A stretch of 64,000 nt of DNA from Pseudomonas triclosanedens (GCF_026686735.1 NZ_CP113432.1:1674001-1738000), one strand, 5' to 3'; counted from the first letter of the stretch, positions 34,371-43,448 are shown. A program made the numbers and translations. Notes: generated by a model from the sequence alone, not told the origin.

Positions 34371-35687
34371 ATGATCCGTAAGCACTTCGCCGGTTACGTC
34401 GCCACTGCTCTTGCACTGGCCGTTTCCGCCCAGGCTTTCGCAGGCACAGTCACCACCGATGGCGCCGATATCGTAATCAAGACCAAGGGCGGCCTTGAGG
34501 TCGGCACCACCGACAAAGAGTTCAGCTTCAAGCTCGGTGGCCGTCTGCAAGCGGATTACAGCCGTTTCGATGGTTTCTACACCAAGAACGGCGACTACGC
34601 TGACGGTGCCTACTTCCGCCGTGCGTACCTGGAACTGGGTGGCACTGTCTACAAAGACTGGAAATACCAGATCAACTACGACATGTCCCACAACTCGGGT
34701 AACTCCGATAATGGTTACTTCGACGAAGCTTCCTTCAGCTACACCGGCTTCGCCCCGGTCACTCTGAAGTTCGGCCGCTTCGACCCGGACTTCGGCCTGG
34801 AAAAAGCCACCAGCTCCAAATGGGTCACCGCCACCGAGCGTACTTCGGCCTACGAACTGGCTGACTGGGTCAACACCCACCAGGACGGCATGGGCGCCCA
34901 GGTTGGCGGCGTGATCGCCAACATGGCCTACGTCGACGCTGGCGTGTTCGCCAAGGACGCCGACGACACCGACGGCGACAGTGTCAAGCAGTTCAACTTC
35001 CGCGGTGTGTTCGCTCCGATGAACACCGATGGCAACGTCCTGCATCTGGGTGTGGACTACGCCTACCGCGACCTGAATGACACCGCCTTCGATTCCCGCA
35101 TTCGTCCGCGTCTGGGCATGCGTGGCGTGGCCACCAACGGTGGTAACGACGCTGGCGACAACGGCAACCGCGCTACCTTCGGCGGCGCTACCCTGAGCCC
35201 GGCTGGTTCCTACAAGGACGACTCCACCTGGGGCGCCGAACTGGCCTACGCCTTTGGCCCGTTCTCCGCTCAGGCCGAGTACCTCAAGCGCAAGCTGAAG
35301 GCTGATGCCGACGCCTATGAAGACATCAAGGCTGATGGCTACTACGGCCAACTGGCCTACACCATCACCGGTGAATCCCGCGTGTACAAGCTCGATGGCG
35401 CCAAGTTCGACACCATCAAGCCGGCCAACAAGGAAATCGGTGCCTGGGAAGTCTTCTACCGCTACGACCACATCAAGGTCGATGACCCGAACGTTGTAGT
35501 GGCCACCGCCACCCGCGACGTTGGCGACACCAAGGCCAGCACCAACACCATCGGTGTGAACTGGTACGCCAACGAAGCCGTGAAGGTCTCCCTGGACTAC
35601 GTTCACGTCAGCACCGACGGCATCCGCAACGCCAACGGCGACGATGACGGCAACGGCATCGTGACCCGTCTGCAATACGTGTTCTAA
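34371..35687 (+). CDS. OprO/OprP-family phosphate/polyphosphate-selective porin
   Basis: The 438-residue protein has a 24-residue signal peptide (cleavage AQAFA/GTV) and ends in Phe, as outer-membrane barrels do. It aligns without gaps to my memory of P. aeruginosa OprP over the first 125 mature residues. That includes Arg34, Arg59, Arg60, Lys74, Asp94, Lys121 and Ser125 of the anion path. At the two constriction residues that separate OprP (Tyr62/Tyr114) from OprO (Phe62/Asp114), this protein has Tyr62 and Asp114, a mixture. It forms trimeric anion channels, normally Pho-induced. A terminator follows at 35722. No second porin copy is adjacent. Confidence 0.92.
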   Translation: MIRKHFAGYVATALALAVSAQAFAGTVTTDGADIVIKTKGGLEVGTTDKEFSFKLGGRLQADYSRFDGFYTKNGDYADGAYFRRAYLELGGTVYKDWKYQINYDMSHNSGNSDNGYFDEASFSYTGFAPVTLKFGRFDPDFGLEKATSSKWVTATERTSAYELADWVNTHQDGMGAQVGGVIANMAYVDAGVFAKDADDTDGDSVKQFNFRGVFAPMNTDGNVLHLGVDYAYRDLNDTAFDSRIRPRLGMRGVATNGGNDAGDNGNRATFGGATLSPAGSYKDDSTWGAELAYAFGPFSAQAEYLKRKLKADADAYEDIKADGYYGQLAYTITGESRVYKLDGAKFDTIKPANKEIGAWEVFYRYDHIKVDDPNVVVATATRDVGDTKASTNTIGVNWYANEAVKVSLDYVHVSTDGIRNANGDDDGNGIVTRLQYVF

Positions 35688-35721
35688 GAACAACTCGTTG
35701 TACCGTTGACTCCTTTGTGTG

Positions 35722-35748
35722 AACCCTCGCCTCGGCGGGGGTTTTTTT
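35722..35748 (+). terminator. Intrinsic terminator of the porin gene
   Basis: AACCCTCGCC pairs with GGCGGGGGTT (one G-U pair) around a two- to four-base tip, followed by a run of T residues ending at 35748. Confidence 0.88.
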
Positions 35749-35801
35749 ATGGGAGTCGGGAATCCGTGCACGCTTGGCAGACCTCAAGAATGCGTGCTCA
35801 G

Positions 35802-36266
35802 TCAGCGAAACCCCGGCACCGCCGGCTGGCGCTGGTATTCGAACTCGATCAGTTCGTCGAAGGGCGTTTGCGCCTCGCGCCGTGCCCAGCCCAGGTGGGT
35901 GAAGAAGGCCTGGGCGGCGGGGTTGTCGGGCATCACGCCGGCGCGCCACAGCGTGCTGTCCTGCAGGTCGGGATGCGCCAGGAGCAGCCCCAGCGCGTTG
36001 CGCCCGATGCCCTCACCGCGCAGATCCGGGCGTACCGCGAGGTCTGTGATGAAGTAGTAGGCGTGTCCATCCACTGGCAGGCAGATACCGACCACCGCTA
36101 CCAGCTCTGCCTGCCGAAGGATGCTGTATTGCGCGCCGGTACTGTCATGCAGCACGTACTCCAGCCATTCGCGATCCATCGGCCCGAGTTGCTCGTTGAG
36201 CAGCTCGTCGTCGAACCAGCTCTCGTAGGCGGGGTAGTCGCTGGCCCGGAAGCGGCGGATCTGCAT
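35802..36266 (-). CDS. GNAT-family N-acetyltransferase
   Basis: The 154-residue protein opens MQIRRFRASDYPAY and carries the acetyl-CoA motif A, DLAVRPDLRGEGIGRNALG, near residues 85-103, followed by RAGVMPDNPAAQAFFTHLGW (motif B). Start ATG 36264-36266 has GGAG nine bases upstream; a second in-frame ATG five codons earlier is possible. It is divergent from the acyl-CoA dehydrogenase operon. Substrate unknown. Confidence 0.85.
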   Translation of the reverse strand: MQIRRFRASDYPAYESWFDDELLNEQLGPMDREWLEYVLHDSTGAQYSILRQAELVAVVGICLPVDGHAYYFITDLAVRPDLRGEGIGRNALGLLLAHPDLQDSTLWRAGVMPDNPAAQAFFTHLGWARREAQTPFDELIEFEYQRQPAVPGFR

Positions 36267-36410
36267 CGTGGAACGCTCCATGTTCGTGATCGGGGTACCA
36301 CGCTCGCATCCCCTGGCCGATTGCGTCAATCGACCCTGAGCGCTGGCGTCATTGAGGGTTCGCGCGGCGAGCACCTACCCTGCGGGCACTCAACCCACCG
36401 GGAGTCGATC

Positions 36411-37550
36411 ATGCTGCGTAATCATTTCGAAACCGAGCACAACCTGTTCCGCGACGCGTTCCGTACCTTCCTGGACAAGGAAGTGGTGCCTCACCAGGAG
36501 GAATGGGAGGAGGCCGGCGTGGTGGATCGCAGCGTGTGGCGCAAGGCGGGGGAGATGGGCTTCCTGCTGCCCTGGGCGGAGGAGGAGTACGGCGGCACCG
36601 GGCTGAAGGACTTCCGTTACGAGCAGATCATGTGCGAGGAACTGGCGGCCATCAACGAGCCGGGCTTCATGATTCCGCTGCACTCGGCGCTGTGCGGTCC
36701 CTACATCGCCGAATACGGCAATGCTGAGCAGAAGGCGCGCTGGCTGCCGGGCATCATCCGTGGCGAGAGCATTCTGGCGGTGGCGATGACCGAGCCTTCC
36801 GCCGGTTCTGACCTGGCCGGCATGCGCACCACGGCAGTGGACAAGGGCGATCACTATGTCCTCAACGGTTCCAAGGTGTTCATCTCCAATGGCCTGCTGG
36901 CCGACCTGGTGATCGTTGCGGCCAAGACCGACCCATCGAACAAGCACGCGATGGGGCTGTTCGTGGTGGAGCGTGGCATGCCGGGCTTCGAGCGGGGGCG
37001 CAATCTCAAGAAGCTGGGGATGAAGAGCCAGGACACCGCCGAGCTGTTCTTCAACGACGTCAAGGTGCCGAAGGAAAACCTGCTGGGTGATGCCAAGGGC
37101 GGTTTCTTCTACCTGATGAACATGCTCGCCCAGGAGCGCCTGACCAATGCCTGCGGCGCGGTGGCCGGTGCCGAGGCGGCGTTGCAGGCGACCATCGAGT
37201 ACGTGAAGGAGCGCAAGGCGTTCGATCGCCCGGTGGCGCACTTCCAGAACACCCGCTTCAAGCTCGCGGAGATGCGCACGCAGATCGACGTGGCGCAAGT
37301 TTTCACCGATCGCTGCGTACTGGACCACAACCAGAAGAAACTCACCGCGGAAGTTGCCGCCGAAGCCAAGCTGTTCACCACCGAGCTGCTGTGCAAGGTG
37401 GTGGACGAAGGCGTGCAACTGCACGGTGGCTGGGGTTACATGTGGGAGTATCCGATCTGCAGGATGTATGCGAACGCGCGCATCCAGCGCATCTTCGCCG
37501 GCACCTCGGAGATCATGAAGGAGATCATCAGCCGCGGCATGAAGCTCTGA
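36411..37550 (+). CDS. Acyl-CoA dehydrogenase
   Basis: The 379-residue flavoprotein has the family layout: an N-terminal helical domain (FETEHNLFRDAFRTFLDKEV), a beta domain with AMTEPSAGSDLAGMRTTA (FAD/substrate loop), and a C-terminal helical domain ending VQLHGGWGYMWEYPICRMYA and IFAGTSEIMKEIISRG. It oxidises acyl-CoA to enoyl-CoA and passes electrons to ETF. The ATG at 36411 follows GGGAG; the frame is open far upstream, but that stretch is a shadow of the GNAT gene. It heads a three-gene operon with an amidohydrolase-fold protein and a CoA-transferase, probably a degradation route for an unusual acyl-CoA. Confidence 0.92.
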   Translation: MLRNHFETEHNLFRDAFRTFLDKEVVPHQEEWEEAGVVDRSVWRKAGEMGFLLPWAEEEYGGTGLKDFRYEQIMCEELAAINEPGFMIPLHSALCGPYIAEYGNAEQKARWLPGIIRGESILAVAMTEPSAGSDLAGMRTTAVDKGDHYVLNGSKVFISNGLLADLVIVAAKTDPSNKHAMGLFVVERGMPGFERGRNLKKLGMKSQDTAELFFNDVKVPKENLLGDAKGGFFYLMNMLAQERLTNACGAVAGAEAALQATIEYVKERKAFDRPVAHFQNTRFKLAEMRTQIDVAQVFTDRCVLDHNQKKLTAEVAAEAKLFTTELLCKVVDEGVQLHGGWGYMWEYPICRMYANARIQRIFAGTSEIMKEIISRGMKL

Positions 37551-37617
37551 GACAGGGTGCCCGGGCGTGGTGCCCGGGCTACCGCTCACCCCGCGCGAAC
37601 GTCAGGAGAGCCAAGCC

Positions 37618-38448
37618 ATGAATGCCATGATGGGAGCGATCGACGCCTGGGCGCAGCCCGCCAATGGGCGTGCCCGCGAGTTGTTGCCGGAGGTGGTGCG
37701 CCTGTTCGAGAAGTCCGGATCGGCGCATCTGCTGGACCAGCCGCTGACACCCGAGCAGACAGTGGCGGAGATGGACCGCGCCGGGGTTGGGAAGCTGATG
37801 CTCGCGGCTTGGTGCAGGCCCGAAGGCTGGGTGTTCGACAACGACCTGGTGGCCGAGTATACCCGTGCGTTTCCCGAACGCTTCGTCGGTGTTGCCACGG
37901 TCGACCTGAACCGGCCGATGGATGCGGTGCGCGAACTGGAGCGCGCTGTGCTGGAGCTGGGCTGCAAGGCGTTGCGCATCGTGCCCTGGCTGTGGAAGCT
38001 GCCGCCCAACCATCGACTCTACTATCCGCTGTATGCGAAATGCGTCGAGCTGGACATTCCCTTCTGTACCCAGGTTGGCCACACCGGCCCGCTGATGCCC
38101 TCGGAAACCGGCCGCCCGGTGCCATACCTGGACGAGGTAGCGCTGGACTTCCCGGAGCTGCGCATCGTCGCCGGGCACATCGGCCACCCTTGGACCGACG
38201 AGATGATCGGCGTTGCCTGGAAGCACGACAACGTCTACATCGACACATCGGCCTATCTGCCACGCTATTACCCGCAGCAACTGCTGCAGTTCATGCGAAC
38301 CTACGGCCAGGACAAGGTACTGTTCGGCAGCAACTTCCCACAGCTTTCGCTGGAGCGCTGCCTGCGCCAGGTCGATGAACTGGCGCTGCCCGAGGCGGTG
38401 CGCGAGAAATTCCTGCGCGGCAACGCCCGGCACGTATTCAAGCTCTGA
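37618..38448 (+). CDS. Amidohydrolase-2 family TIM-barrel protein with altered metal site
   Basis: The 276-residue protein resembles amidohydrolase_2/ACMSD-type enzymes (HIGHPWTDEMIGVAWKHDNV, DTSAYLPRYYPQQLLQF, VLFGSNFPQLSLERCL). Typical members begin with an ID-x-H-x-H metal motif and end with a catalytic Asp in FGSD. Here the start reads AIDAWAQP and the late motif FGSN, so two of the usual ligand positions are changed while the inner His (QVGHTG, GHIGH) remain. It may bind one metal, or none, or act on an atypical substrate. Start ATG 37618 follows AGGAG. It lies between an acyl-CoA dehydrogenase and a CoA-transferase gene (17 bp to the latter). Confidence 0.82.
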   Translation: MNAMMGAIDAWAQPANGRARELLPEVVRLFEKSGSAHLLDQPLTPEQTVAEMDRAGVGKLMLAAWCRPEGWVFDNDLVAEYTRAFPERFVGVATVDLNRPMDAVRELERAVLELGCKALRIVPWLWKLPPNHRLYYPLYAKCVELDIPFCTQVGHTGPLMPSETGRPVPYLDEVALDFPELRIVAGHIGHPWTDEMIGVAWKHDNVYIDTSAYLPRYYPQQLLQFMRTYGQDKVLFGSNFPQLSLERCLRQVDELALPEAVREKFLRGNARHVFKL

Positions 38449-38465
38449 TCGAACGAGGATTTCCC

Positions 38466-39647
38466 ATGCAAGGCCCGCTCGCGTCGCTGAAGATTCTGGA
38501 TTTTTCCACCCTGCTGCCGGGGCCGTTCGCCTCGCTGTTGCTGGCGGATATGGGCGCGCAAGTGTTGCGCGTGGAGTCGCCCTCGCGGATGGATCTGGTG
38601 CGCGTGCTGCCGCCTCATGTCGACGGCACCTCGGCCAGCCATGCCTATCTGAATCGCAACAAACGCTCCATCGGCCTGGATCTCAAGCAGCCGCAGGCGG
38701 TGGAAGTGGTGAAGCAACTGGTGCAGGAATACGACATCGTGCTGGAGCAGTTCCGCCCCGGCGTGATGGACAAGCTCGGCGTCGGTTATGAGGCGCTGAA
38801 GGCGATCAATCCGAAACTGATCTACGTATCCATCACCGGCTACGGCCAGACCGGGCCGTTCCGTGACCGCGCCGGGCATGACATCAATTACCTGGCCCTG
38901 GCTGGCGTTGCGAGCTACACCGGGCGCCGCGACAGTGGCCCGCTGCCGCTGGGCGTACAACTGGCGGATATTGGTGGCGGTTCACTGCACGGTGTGATGG
39001 GCCTGCTGGCGGCGGTCATCCATCGACAGCAGACGGGGGAAGGGCAATATGTGGACGTGAGCATGACGGATTGCGCCTTCAGCCTGCATGGCATGGCCGG
39101 CGCGGGCTATCTCGCCGCCGGGGTCGAGCCGGAGATGGAGGCCCTGGCGCTCAACGGCGGCAGCTTCTACGACTACTACCGCACCCGCGACGGTCGCTGG
39201 TTCTCCGTTGGCAGCCTGGAGCCGCAGTTCATGCAGCAGTTCTGCACTGCCATCGGCCGCCCGGAGCTGGCTGCACGAGGGCTTTCATCCAAACCGGAAG
39301 ACCAGCAGGCACTCAAGCGCGAGATCGCCATCGAGTTCGAGAAGCAGGATTTTACCGAATGGCAGAAGCGCTTCGCAGCGTTGGATGCATGCGTCGAACC
39401 GATGCTGTCGATGTCCGAGGCAGTGGAGCACCCTCAGTTGCGCGCCCGTGGCGTAGTCACCCAGGTGCCCAATGGCAAGGGAGGTGTGCAGCGGCAGATG
39501 GCTTGCCCGATTCGCTTCTCCGCCGGCCTGCCTGAGCCGCGTCATATCGGCACGGCAGTGGGGGCGCACACTGGCGAGGTGATGACGGAACTGGGTTATT
39601 CGAGCGAGCAGATACAGGCGCTGAGGGCGGCGAAGGTCATCGCCTGA
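38466..39647 (+). CDS. CaiB/BaiF family (class III) CoA-transferase
   Basis: The 393-residue protein starts GPLASLKILDFSTLLPGPFA and ADMGAQVLRVESP, the class III N-terminus. It has the catalytic Asp in QLADIGGGSLHGVMG (around residue 168) and GEGQYVDVSM. These intertwined dimers move CoA between carboxylic acids, as in carnitine, oxalate or branched-chain racemase-like reactions. GAACGAGGA precedes the ATG. It is the third gene of the operon begun by the acyl-CoA dehydrogenase, so it probably activates the substrate of that pathway. Confidence 0.92.
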   Translation: MQGPLASLKILDFSTLLPGPFASLLLADMGAQVLRVESPSRMDLVRVLPPHVDGTSASHAYLNRNKRSIGLDLKQPQAVEVVKQLVQEYDIVLEQFRPGVMDKLGVGYEALKAINPKLIYVSITGYGQTGPFRDRAGHDINYLALAGVASYTGRRDSGPLPLGVQLADIGGGSLHGVMGLLAAVIHRQQTGEGQYVDVSMTDCAFSLHGMAGAGYLAAGVEPEMEALALNGGSFYDYYRTRDGRWFSVGSLEPQFMQQFCTAIGRPELAARGLSSKPEDQQALKREIAIEFEKQDFTEWQKRFAALDACVEPMLSMSEAVEHPQLRARGVVTQVPNGKGGVQRQMACPIRFSAGLPEPRHIGTAVGAHTGEVMTELGYSSEQIQALRAAKVIA

Positions 39648-39653
39648 GCGGCA

Positions 39654-40151
39654 TCACTCGCGGCGCGTTTCGCCAGTGAACACCAGCGTCGCGCGGCAGC
39701 GCCGGCAGTAGTAGCGGCGGCCCTGTGCAACCAGGTTGTGGCGCTGGGCGGAGAAGGGGAATTCGTTGCCTTCGCCGCAGTGGCAGCGGTACAGGTAGCG
39801 AGTGGACCGGCGGCGTTTGATCTCATAGGTGTGACAGCGGTCTGGCGGCAAGCCGTAGATGCCGCGCATGATCAGTTGCCATTCCTCGCCATGCGGGCGG
39901 ATGCGCGGGCCGAACATCTGGTGGGCGATCAGGTGGGCCACTTCGTGGGCCACGGTCTGCAGCAGGAAATGATCGTGGTTTTCCCGGTACAACTGCGGGT
40001 TGAAGCGCAGCAGATTCTCATCGAGGTGGGCAACGCCGGCTTTCTGGCCGCGTAGCCGGAAGCTGATTTCCGGACGCGGAAAGCGTCGCTGGAAGAAGGC
40101 TTCGGCCTGCTGATAGCAGGCTTCGACGCGAGCGTTGAGCTGTTCAGGCAT
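39654..40151 (-). CDS. sprT: SprT-family zinc metalloprotease-like protein
   Basis: The 165-residue protein has the HExxH motif in TVAHEVAHLIAHQMFG (about 68-83), with a later His in RPHGEEW as third ligand. A C-terminal zinc ribbon follows (YRCHCGEG ... YYCRRCRATL). This is the SprT/SprT-like layout, related to the Spartan DNA-protein-crosslink proteases. Start ATG 40149-40151 has GGAG nine bases upstream; the open frame beyond it is not family-like. It is convergent with the CoA-transferase gene, 6 bp between stops. Function in bacteria is poorly defined. Confidence 0.9.
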   Translation of the reverse strand: MPEQLNARVEACYQQAEAFFQRRFPRPEISFRLRGQKAGVAHLDENLLRFNPQLYRENHDHFLLQTVAHEVAHLIAHQMFGPRIRPHGEEWQLIMRGIYGLPPDRCHTYEIKRRRSTRYLYRCHCGEGNEFPFSAQRHNLVAQGRRYYCRRCRATLVFTGETRRE

Positions 40152-40236
40152 ACAGTGGTTCTCCGACGGGGGCAGATTATGCCGTAGTCGGAGCACTGGT
40201 GGAGGATTTCTCGTGGCCACTCGTCCGGCCTGCAGA

Positions 40237-40271
40237 TTCAGGCAAGCCGGGAGGAGTTTCAGGCAAGCCGG
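40237..40271. repeat. 14-bp tandem direct repeat with 21-bp period
   Basis: TTCAGGCAAGCCGG occurs at 40237-40250 and again at 40258-40271. A 21-bp period equals two helical turns, placing both copies on the same DNA face, as expected of a double protein-binding site about 90 bp upstream of sprT. A perfect hairpin, CCTCATTC-TGC-GAATGAGG, lies further on at 40381-40399. The 40152-40454 interval otherwise holds no gene. Confidence 0.5.
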
Positions 40272-40410
40272 CGTTGGCGGGGCGATCTTGCCCGGTCTGC
40301 CGGCAGGCTCCCAATGCCAGGCCGCAGGATGACGGGGCGCAGCGCTACCTATCGACATGCGCGGCCAGCACAAGTTGCCCCCTCATTCTGCGAATGAGGA
40401 CCGCATAAAG

Positions 40411-40440
40411 GAAAACCGGGCCGCATGGGCCCGGTTTTTC
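40411..40440. terminator. Intrinsic terminator of the Yip1 gene (bidirectional form)
   Basis: AACCGGGCC pairs with GGCCCGGTT around a short loop, with A residues on the left and T residues on the right, so it can act on both strands. It lies 14 bp past the Yip1 stop on the minus strand. Confidence 0.85.
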
Positions 40441-40454
40441 ATTCAGGGTGAGGT

Positions 40455-41051
40455 TCAGGTGTATTCCGGGCCGATGCCGCTGCCCCAGAGGATCACCGAC
40501 ATAGCGATCATTGCTACCAGCACCACAAGGCCCACCGCCAATACCGAGCTGGAGAACAGGAAGCCTTCATCCTTCGGAATGTTCATGAAAGTCGGGATAC
40601 CGACATAGAGCAGGTATACCGTGTAGCAGATCGCGGCGGTGCCGACGATCATGCCCAGCCACAGGTGCGGATACAGTGCCGCCAGGCCGCCGATGAACAG
40701 CGGAGTTGCGGTGTACGCGGCGAACACGATGCATTGGGTGAGCGACGGCGAAGCGTCATACGTGCGAGCCATCCAGTGGATGAACGCTCCCATCACGGCA
40801 ACACCGGCGAGCATGGCGATATAGGTCATCACGGTCAGTTGGATCGCACTGGCAGCGGTTAGCTTGACCGGTCCGGCGTTGCCTAGTACCCAGCCCACCT
40901 GTGTGGTGCCGATGTAGGCGGAAATCACCGGGATGGCAGCGAGGATCAAAACGTGTGTCAGGTACATGTGGCTGATGGATTCTTCCTCGCCACGGATGTC
41001 CTGCCATTCCTGATCGGGATGGGTGAAGAGCCCCCATACATGATGGATCAT
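40455..41051 (-). CDS. Yip1-family inner-membrane protein
   Basis: The 198-residue protein has five transmembrane helices (about 32-52, 64-88, 100-122, 130-155, 168-193) and the start MIHHVWGLFTHPDQEWQDI, matching the bacterial Yip1-domain group (FTHPxxEW...I). AGAGGAG lies ahead of ATG 41049-41051. It is a single gene with a terminator at 40411-40440. The bacterial family has no established biochemical role. Confidence 0.85.
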   Translation of the reverse strand: MIHHVWGLFTHPDQEWQDIRGEEESISHMYLTHVLILAAIPVISAYIGTTQVGWVLGNAGPVKLTAASAIQLTVMTYIAMLAGVAVMGAFIHWMARTYDASPSLTQCIVFAAYTATPLFIGGLAALYPHLWLGMIVGTAAICYTVYLLYVGIPTFMNIPKDEGFLFSSSVLAVGLVVLVAMIAMSVILWGSGIGPEYT

Positions 41052-41211
41052 GTCAGCATTCTCCTCTTCTTATAGAAGGTCGCCCCCCAGCTAGACGCCG
41101 CAGACGCGTATCCAGCGTGATCCGGTGTCCGGCCGACCTATGCGACCTTATGACGCAGTATAGGAATGGCTGGAAGCCGCGTCGTCCGTGGAGTTAGAGC
41201 AAATGGAAGCT

Positions 41212-41808
41212 TCACGGGCGGCTGTAATAGCGCTCCAGAATTTCCATCGCCTTGTTGATCGACTGAAGGCGCGCCGTGCTGCCGCCGCGATCCGGGTGAT
41301 GCTGGCTGACCAACTGGCGGTAACGCAGCTTGATCAGCGCGTAGTCCACAGGGCCGTCTTCCAGCTCGAAAAGGGCTAGCGCGGCGGCTTTCTCCTCGTT
41401 GCCCTGCATGCGCGTCCAGAAGCTCTCCAGCAGTTTCTCCACATCGCGCTCGGTGGTTTCCTTCAGGTGCCTTTCGTCGAGGTAATAGGCACGCAGGGAG
41501 TCCTGCTCGCCCAGCGCCTGCGCCCCGCCCATGTAGGGAGATAGACGGATCTGCAGAGGGCCGATTTCCAGGTGCGCGGCGTTTTCCGCCCAGAGACGGT
41601 CGCGTAGCCGGTAGAGCGCGTTGAACACCAGGAAGTGGGTACGGAACAGCACCAGCTTGTCGGTCAGCGCCAGGTTGGGGATGTGTGTGGAATGCCGCGC
41701 CTTCAGCTGCTGGATGAGCTGGAATTCGGAGATGCCGTCGGGCGCCTCGCGAAGCAGTTGCAGGAGTTGATCGGCGAGGTCGAGGCTGTAGTCGAGATCG
41801 GATGTCAT
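41212..41808 (-). CDS. DnaJ-related protein with a C-terminal J domain
   Basis: The 198-residue protein has an N-terminal DNAJ-related domain (DLADQLLQLLREAPDGISEFQ through LVLFRTHFLVFNALYRLRD) and a C-terminal J domain of about 60 residues. The invariant HPD lies in VSQHHPDRGGS, near residue 172. The J domain should stimulate a DnaK ATPase; its C-terminal placement differs from DnaJ. The ATG at 41806-41808 lacks a strong Shine-Dalgarno. It is divergent from ttcA with 100 bp between. Confidence 0.88.
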   Translation of the reverse strand: MTSDLDYSLDLADQLLQLLREAPDGISEFQLIQQLKARHSTHIPNLALTDKLVLFRTHFLVFNALYRLRDRLWAENAAHLEIGPLQIRLSPYMGGAQALGEQDSLRAYYLDERHLKETTERDVEKLLESFWTRMQGNEEKAAALALFELEDGPVDYALIKLRYRQLVSQHHPDRGGSTARLQSINKAMEILERYYSRP

Positions 41809-41908
41809 TGCCTGAGCCTAGCATCGGGCTGCCGAAGGGGCTGGGGTATGCGTCGCTTTGCGCGTAAAATAGTCAGCTTTTCGTCTTGCCCCCGGATTCC
41901 AGAGCACA

Positions 41909-42736
41909 ATGGCCAGCACCCTTTCGGTCAATCAGAACAAACTGCAGAAGCGCCTGCGCCGCCAGGTCGGCGAAGCGGTCACCGATTTCAACATGATCGA
42001 GGATGGCGACAAGGTCATGGTCTGCCTGTCAGGCGGCAAGGACAGCTATACATTGCTGGACATCCTGCTGTACCTGCAGAAGGTGGCGCCGATCCAGTTC
42101 GAGATCGTCGCGGTGAACATGGACCAGAAGCAGCCAGGCTTCCCCGAGCACGTGCTACCGCAGTACCTGAAGTCCATCGGTGTGCCGTACCACATCATCG
42201 AGAAGGACACCTACTCGGTGGTGAAGGAAAAGATCCCGGAGGGCAAGACGACCTGTTCGCTGTGCTCGCGCCTGCGTCGGGGCACTCTCTATACCTATGC
42301 CGACGAGATCGGTGCGACCAAGATGGCCCTAGGGCATCACCGCGACGACATCCTGGAAACCTTCTTCCTCAATATGTTCTACGGCGGCACCCTCAAGGCG
42401 ATGCCGCCCAAGCTGTTGTCCGACGATGGTCGCAACGTGGTGATCCGCCCGCTTGCATACTGCAGCGAGAAGGACATCGAAGCCTACTCGGTACTCAAGG
42501 AATTTCCGATCATCCCCTGCAATCTGTGCGGTTCGCAGGAGAATCTGCAGCGGCAGGTGGTCAAGGAAATGCTGCTGGACTGGGAGCGCAAGTCGCCGGG
42601 CCGTACCGAGATCATGTTCCGCGCGTTGCAGAACGTGGTTCCGTCGCAACTGGCCGATCGCAACCTGTTCGACTTCGCGAGTCTGCGCATCGACGAGACC
42701 GCCACTCCGCGCTTCCTCGATGTGATGAACCTCTGA
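41909..42736 (+). CDS. ttcA: tRNA 2-thiocytidine-32 synthetase TtcA
   Basis: The 275-residue iron-sulfur enzyme thiolates cytidine 32 of certain tRNAs. The PP-loop ATPase motif [12 protein letters not shown] is at about 43-54. Two CxxC pairs, [10 protein letters not shown] and CNLCGSQ, supply Cys ligands of the [4Fe-4S] cluster, and [16 protein letters not shown] is also family-typical. Start [20 protein letters not shown] fits the family N-terminus, though the Shine-Dalgarno is weak. The glycosylase-like gene starts 19 bp after it, in a probable operon with that gene and the sirtuin. Confidence 0.96.
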   Translation: MASTLSVNQNKLQKRLRRQVGEAVTDFNMIEDGDKVMVCLSGGKDSYTLLDILLYLQKVAPIQFEIVAVNMDQKQPGFPEHVLPQYLKSIGVPYHIIEKDTYSVVKEKIPEGKTTCSLCSRLRRGTLYTYADEIGATKMALGHHRDDILETFFLNMFYGGTLKAMPPKLLSDDGRNVVIRPLAYCSEKDIEAYSVLKEFPIIPCNLCGSQENLQRQVVKEMLLDWERKSPGRTEIMFRALQNVVPSQLADRNLFDFASLRIDETATPRFLDVMNL

Positions 42737-42755
42737 TCCCCCGCAAGGACGCCCG

Positions 42756-43427
42756 ATGCGCGATTACCAGTGGTTGTATGAGTATTGTCTGAACCGTTTC
42801 GGCTCGGTGGCAGCGCTGGAGGCCCGGCTGCCACAGCCGAAGTCGCTGGCCGAGTTGGAGAGGGTGAGTGACGACCGCTATCTGTCGCTGATCAGCTTGC
42901 GTATTTTTCGTGCCGGCTTGAAGCACAGTCTGGTGGACGCCAAGTGGCCGGCCTTCGAGGAAGTCTTCTTCGGCTTCGATCCGCAGAAGGTGGTGCTGAT
43001 GGGGGGCGAACGGCTGGAGAACCTGATGCAGGACGCCCGGTTGATTCGTCACCTGGGCAAACTCAAGAGCGTGCCACGCAACGCGCAGATGGTGCTCGAT
43101 TTCGCGGCAGAATACGGCAGCTTCGGCAGGCTGTTGGCGCAGTGGCCGGGCACCGATATCGTCGGGTTGTGGAAGTTGTTGAGCAAGCGTGGCAACCAGT
43201 TGGGCGGGCTGTCCGCGCCACGCTTCCTGCGCATGGCTGGAAAGGACACATTCATCCCCACCGATGACATGGTCGCCGCGCTCAAGGCCCAGGGCATCAT
43301 CGACAAGGCGCCCACCGGTCTGAAAAACCTGGCGCTGGTGCAGGCGGCGTTCAATCAATGGCATGAGCAGAGCGGTCGTCCGCTGTGCCAGCTTTCGGTG
43401 ATGCTGGCGCACACGGTCAACCACTGA
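42756..43427 (+). CDS. DNA-3-methyladenine glycosylase I (Tag)-like protein lacking the zinc and catalytic residues
   Basis: The 223-residue protein matches the Tag family fold: SLISLRIFRAGLKHSLVDAKWPAFEEVFFGFDP and DARLIRHLGKLKSVPRNAQ resemble the helix-hairpin-helix core. E. coli Tag binds zinc with Cys4, His17, His175 and Cys179. This protein lacks the N-terminal Cys/His pattern and the C-terminal HxxxC, and the position of the catalytic Glu appears to be Arg. It may bind but not excise damaged bases, or use another mechanism. It lies between ttcA and a sirtuin gene, 21 bp before the latter. Confidence 0.78.
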   Translation: MRDYQWLYEYCLNRFGSVAALEARLPQPKSLAELERVSDDRYLSLISLRIFRAGLKHSLVDAKWPAFEEVFFGFDPQKVVLMGGERLENLMQDARLIRHLGKLKSVPRNAQMVLDFAAEYGSFGRLLAQWPGTDIVGLWKLLSKRGNQLGGLSAPRFLRMAGKDTFIPTDDMVAALKAQGIIDKAPTGLKNLALVQAAFNQWHEQSGRPLCQLSVMLAHTVNH

Positions 43428-43448
43428 GGCCGGGTAAAGGGAGGGTGC

